NCBI GenBank assembly: GCA_000715635.1
Contig: KL569109.1
Location: forward strand, 25,362-33,244
Reading direction: 5' to 3'
Length of the DNA stretch: 7,883 nucleotides
DNA from: Streptomyces violaceus
GTDB lineage: Bacteria; Actinomycetota; Actinomycetes; Streptomycetales; Streptomycetaceae
Shown here: piece by piece, positions 7,862 through 7,883 of the stretch
How the letters are laid out: each line of letters opens with the position of its first letter
Numbering within the stretch: position 1 is the first letter of the stretch
The notes under the pieces: generated by a model
What the model saw: the letters and a program-made list of their open reading frames with translations, nothing else
What the model was told of the DNA's origin: nothing
Databases searched by the model: none
Made by a program: the position numbers and the translations under genes

Positions 7862-7883
7862 CTGTCTCTTATACACATCTCTG
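7862..7883. other. Nextera/Tn5 mosaic-end adapter contamination at contig end
   Basis: CTGTCTCTTATACACATCT (7862-7880) is exactly the 19-bp Tn5 mosaic end used in transposase-based sequencing libraries. The last three bases, CTG, match the start of a second tandem copy. It is library artefact, not a native transposon, and creates the spurious N-termini MYKRQ and MCIRDR on the minus strand. Confidence 0.98.

Noticed and set aside
7862..7880. Native Tn5-like transposon end
   Set aside because: It is the engineered 19-bp mosaic end at the very end of the contig, with no transposase and a hint of tandem adapter, so it is a library artefact.

Overview
The window is high-GC actinobacterial DNA, almost certainly Streptomyces. 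Codon third positions are nearly all G or C, and the genes are typical of that genus: a PimB'-like GT4 glycosyltransferase, a GT87 membrane mannosyltransferase, a class I cholesterol oxidase, an ALF-repeat polymorphic toxin, an FG-GAP protein and a FadD15-type acyl-CoA ligase. The right end is not genomic. Positions 7862-7880 are the Tn5/Nextera mosaic-end adapter, so this is the raw end of an assembled contig and the ligase is cut there.

Left third (1-2290): a GT87-type integral membrane glycosyltransferase (minus strand, running off the left edge) and a GT4 mannosyltransferase (plus strand) diverge from a 119-bp region that carries a 19-bp imperfect direct repeat. The GT4 gene is followed at once by a stem-loop element of a kind I recognise from many Streptomyces intergenic regions. 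Middle (2356-3993): an exported, noncovalent-FAD cholesterol oxidase with a Tat-like signal. Its three catalytic residues have exactly the spacing of the characterised Streptomyces enzyme.

Right-middle (4012-6493) is the unusual part. On the minus strand lies the 3' part of a polymorphic toxin gene: ALF repeats, an Ala-rich coiled stalk, a hydrophobic pre-toxin linker and a His-rich C-terminal domain that looks like a nuclease. A small unrecognised gene, likely its immunity protein, follows. The toxin has two lesions. A one-base frameshift near 4709-4716 removes the final motif of the domain and opens the frame into the immunity gene. Its 5' end is also lost at about 6184-6203, where the sequence switches to the 3' remnant of an FG-GAP repeat protein on the opposite strand. 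A perfect 13-bp inverted repeat just after the toxin's natural stop probably separates toxin from immunity transcription.

Right end (6518-7861): a long-chain acyl-CoA synthetase on the minus strand, convergent with the FG-GAP remnant. From memory, orthologues of the GT4 gene and the ligase are close neighbours in S. coelicolor. If so, the cholesterol oxidase, toxin/immunity and FG-GAP block is an accessory insertion into a conserved neighbourhood. No gene-free stretch exceeds about 120 bases.
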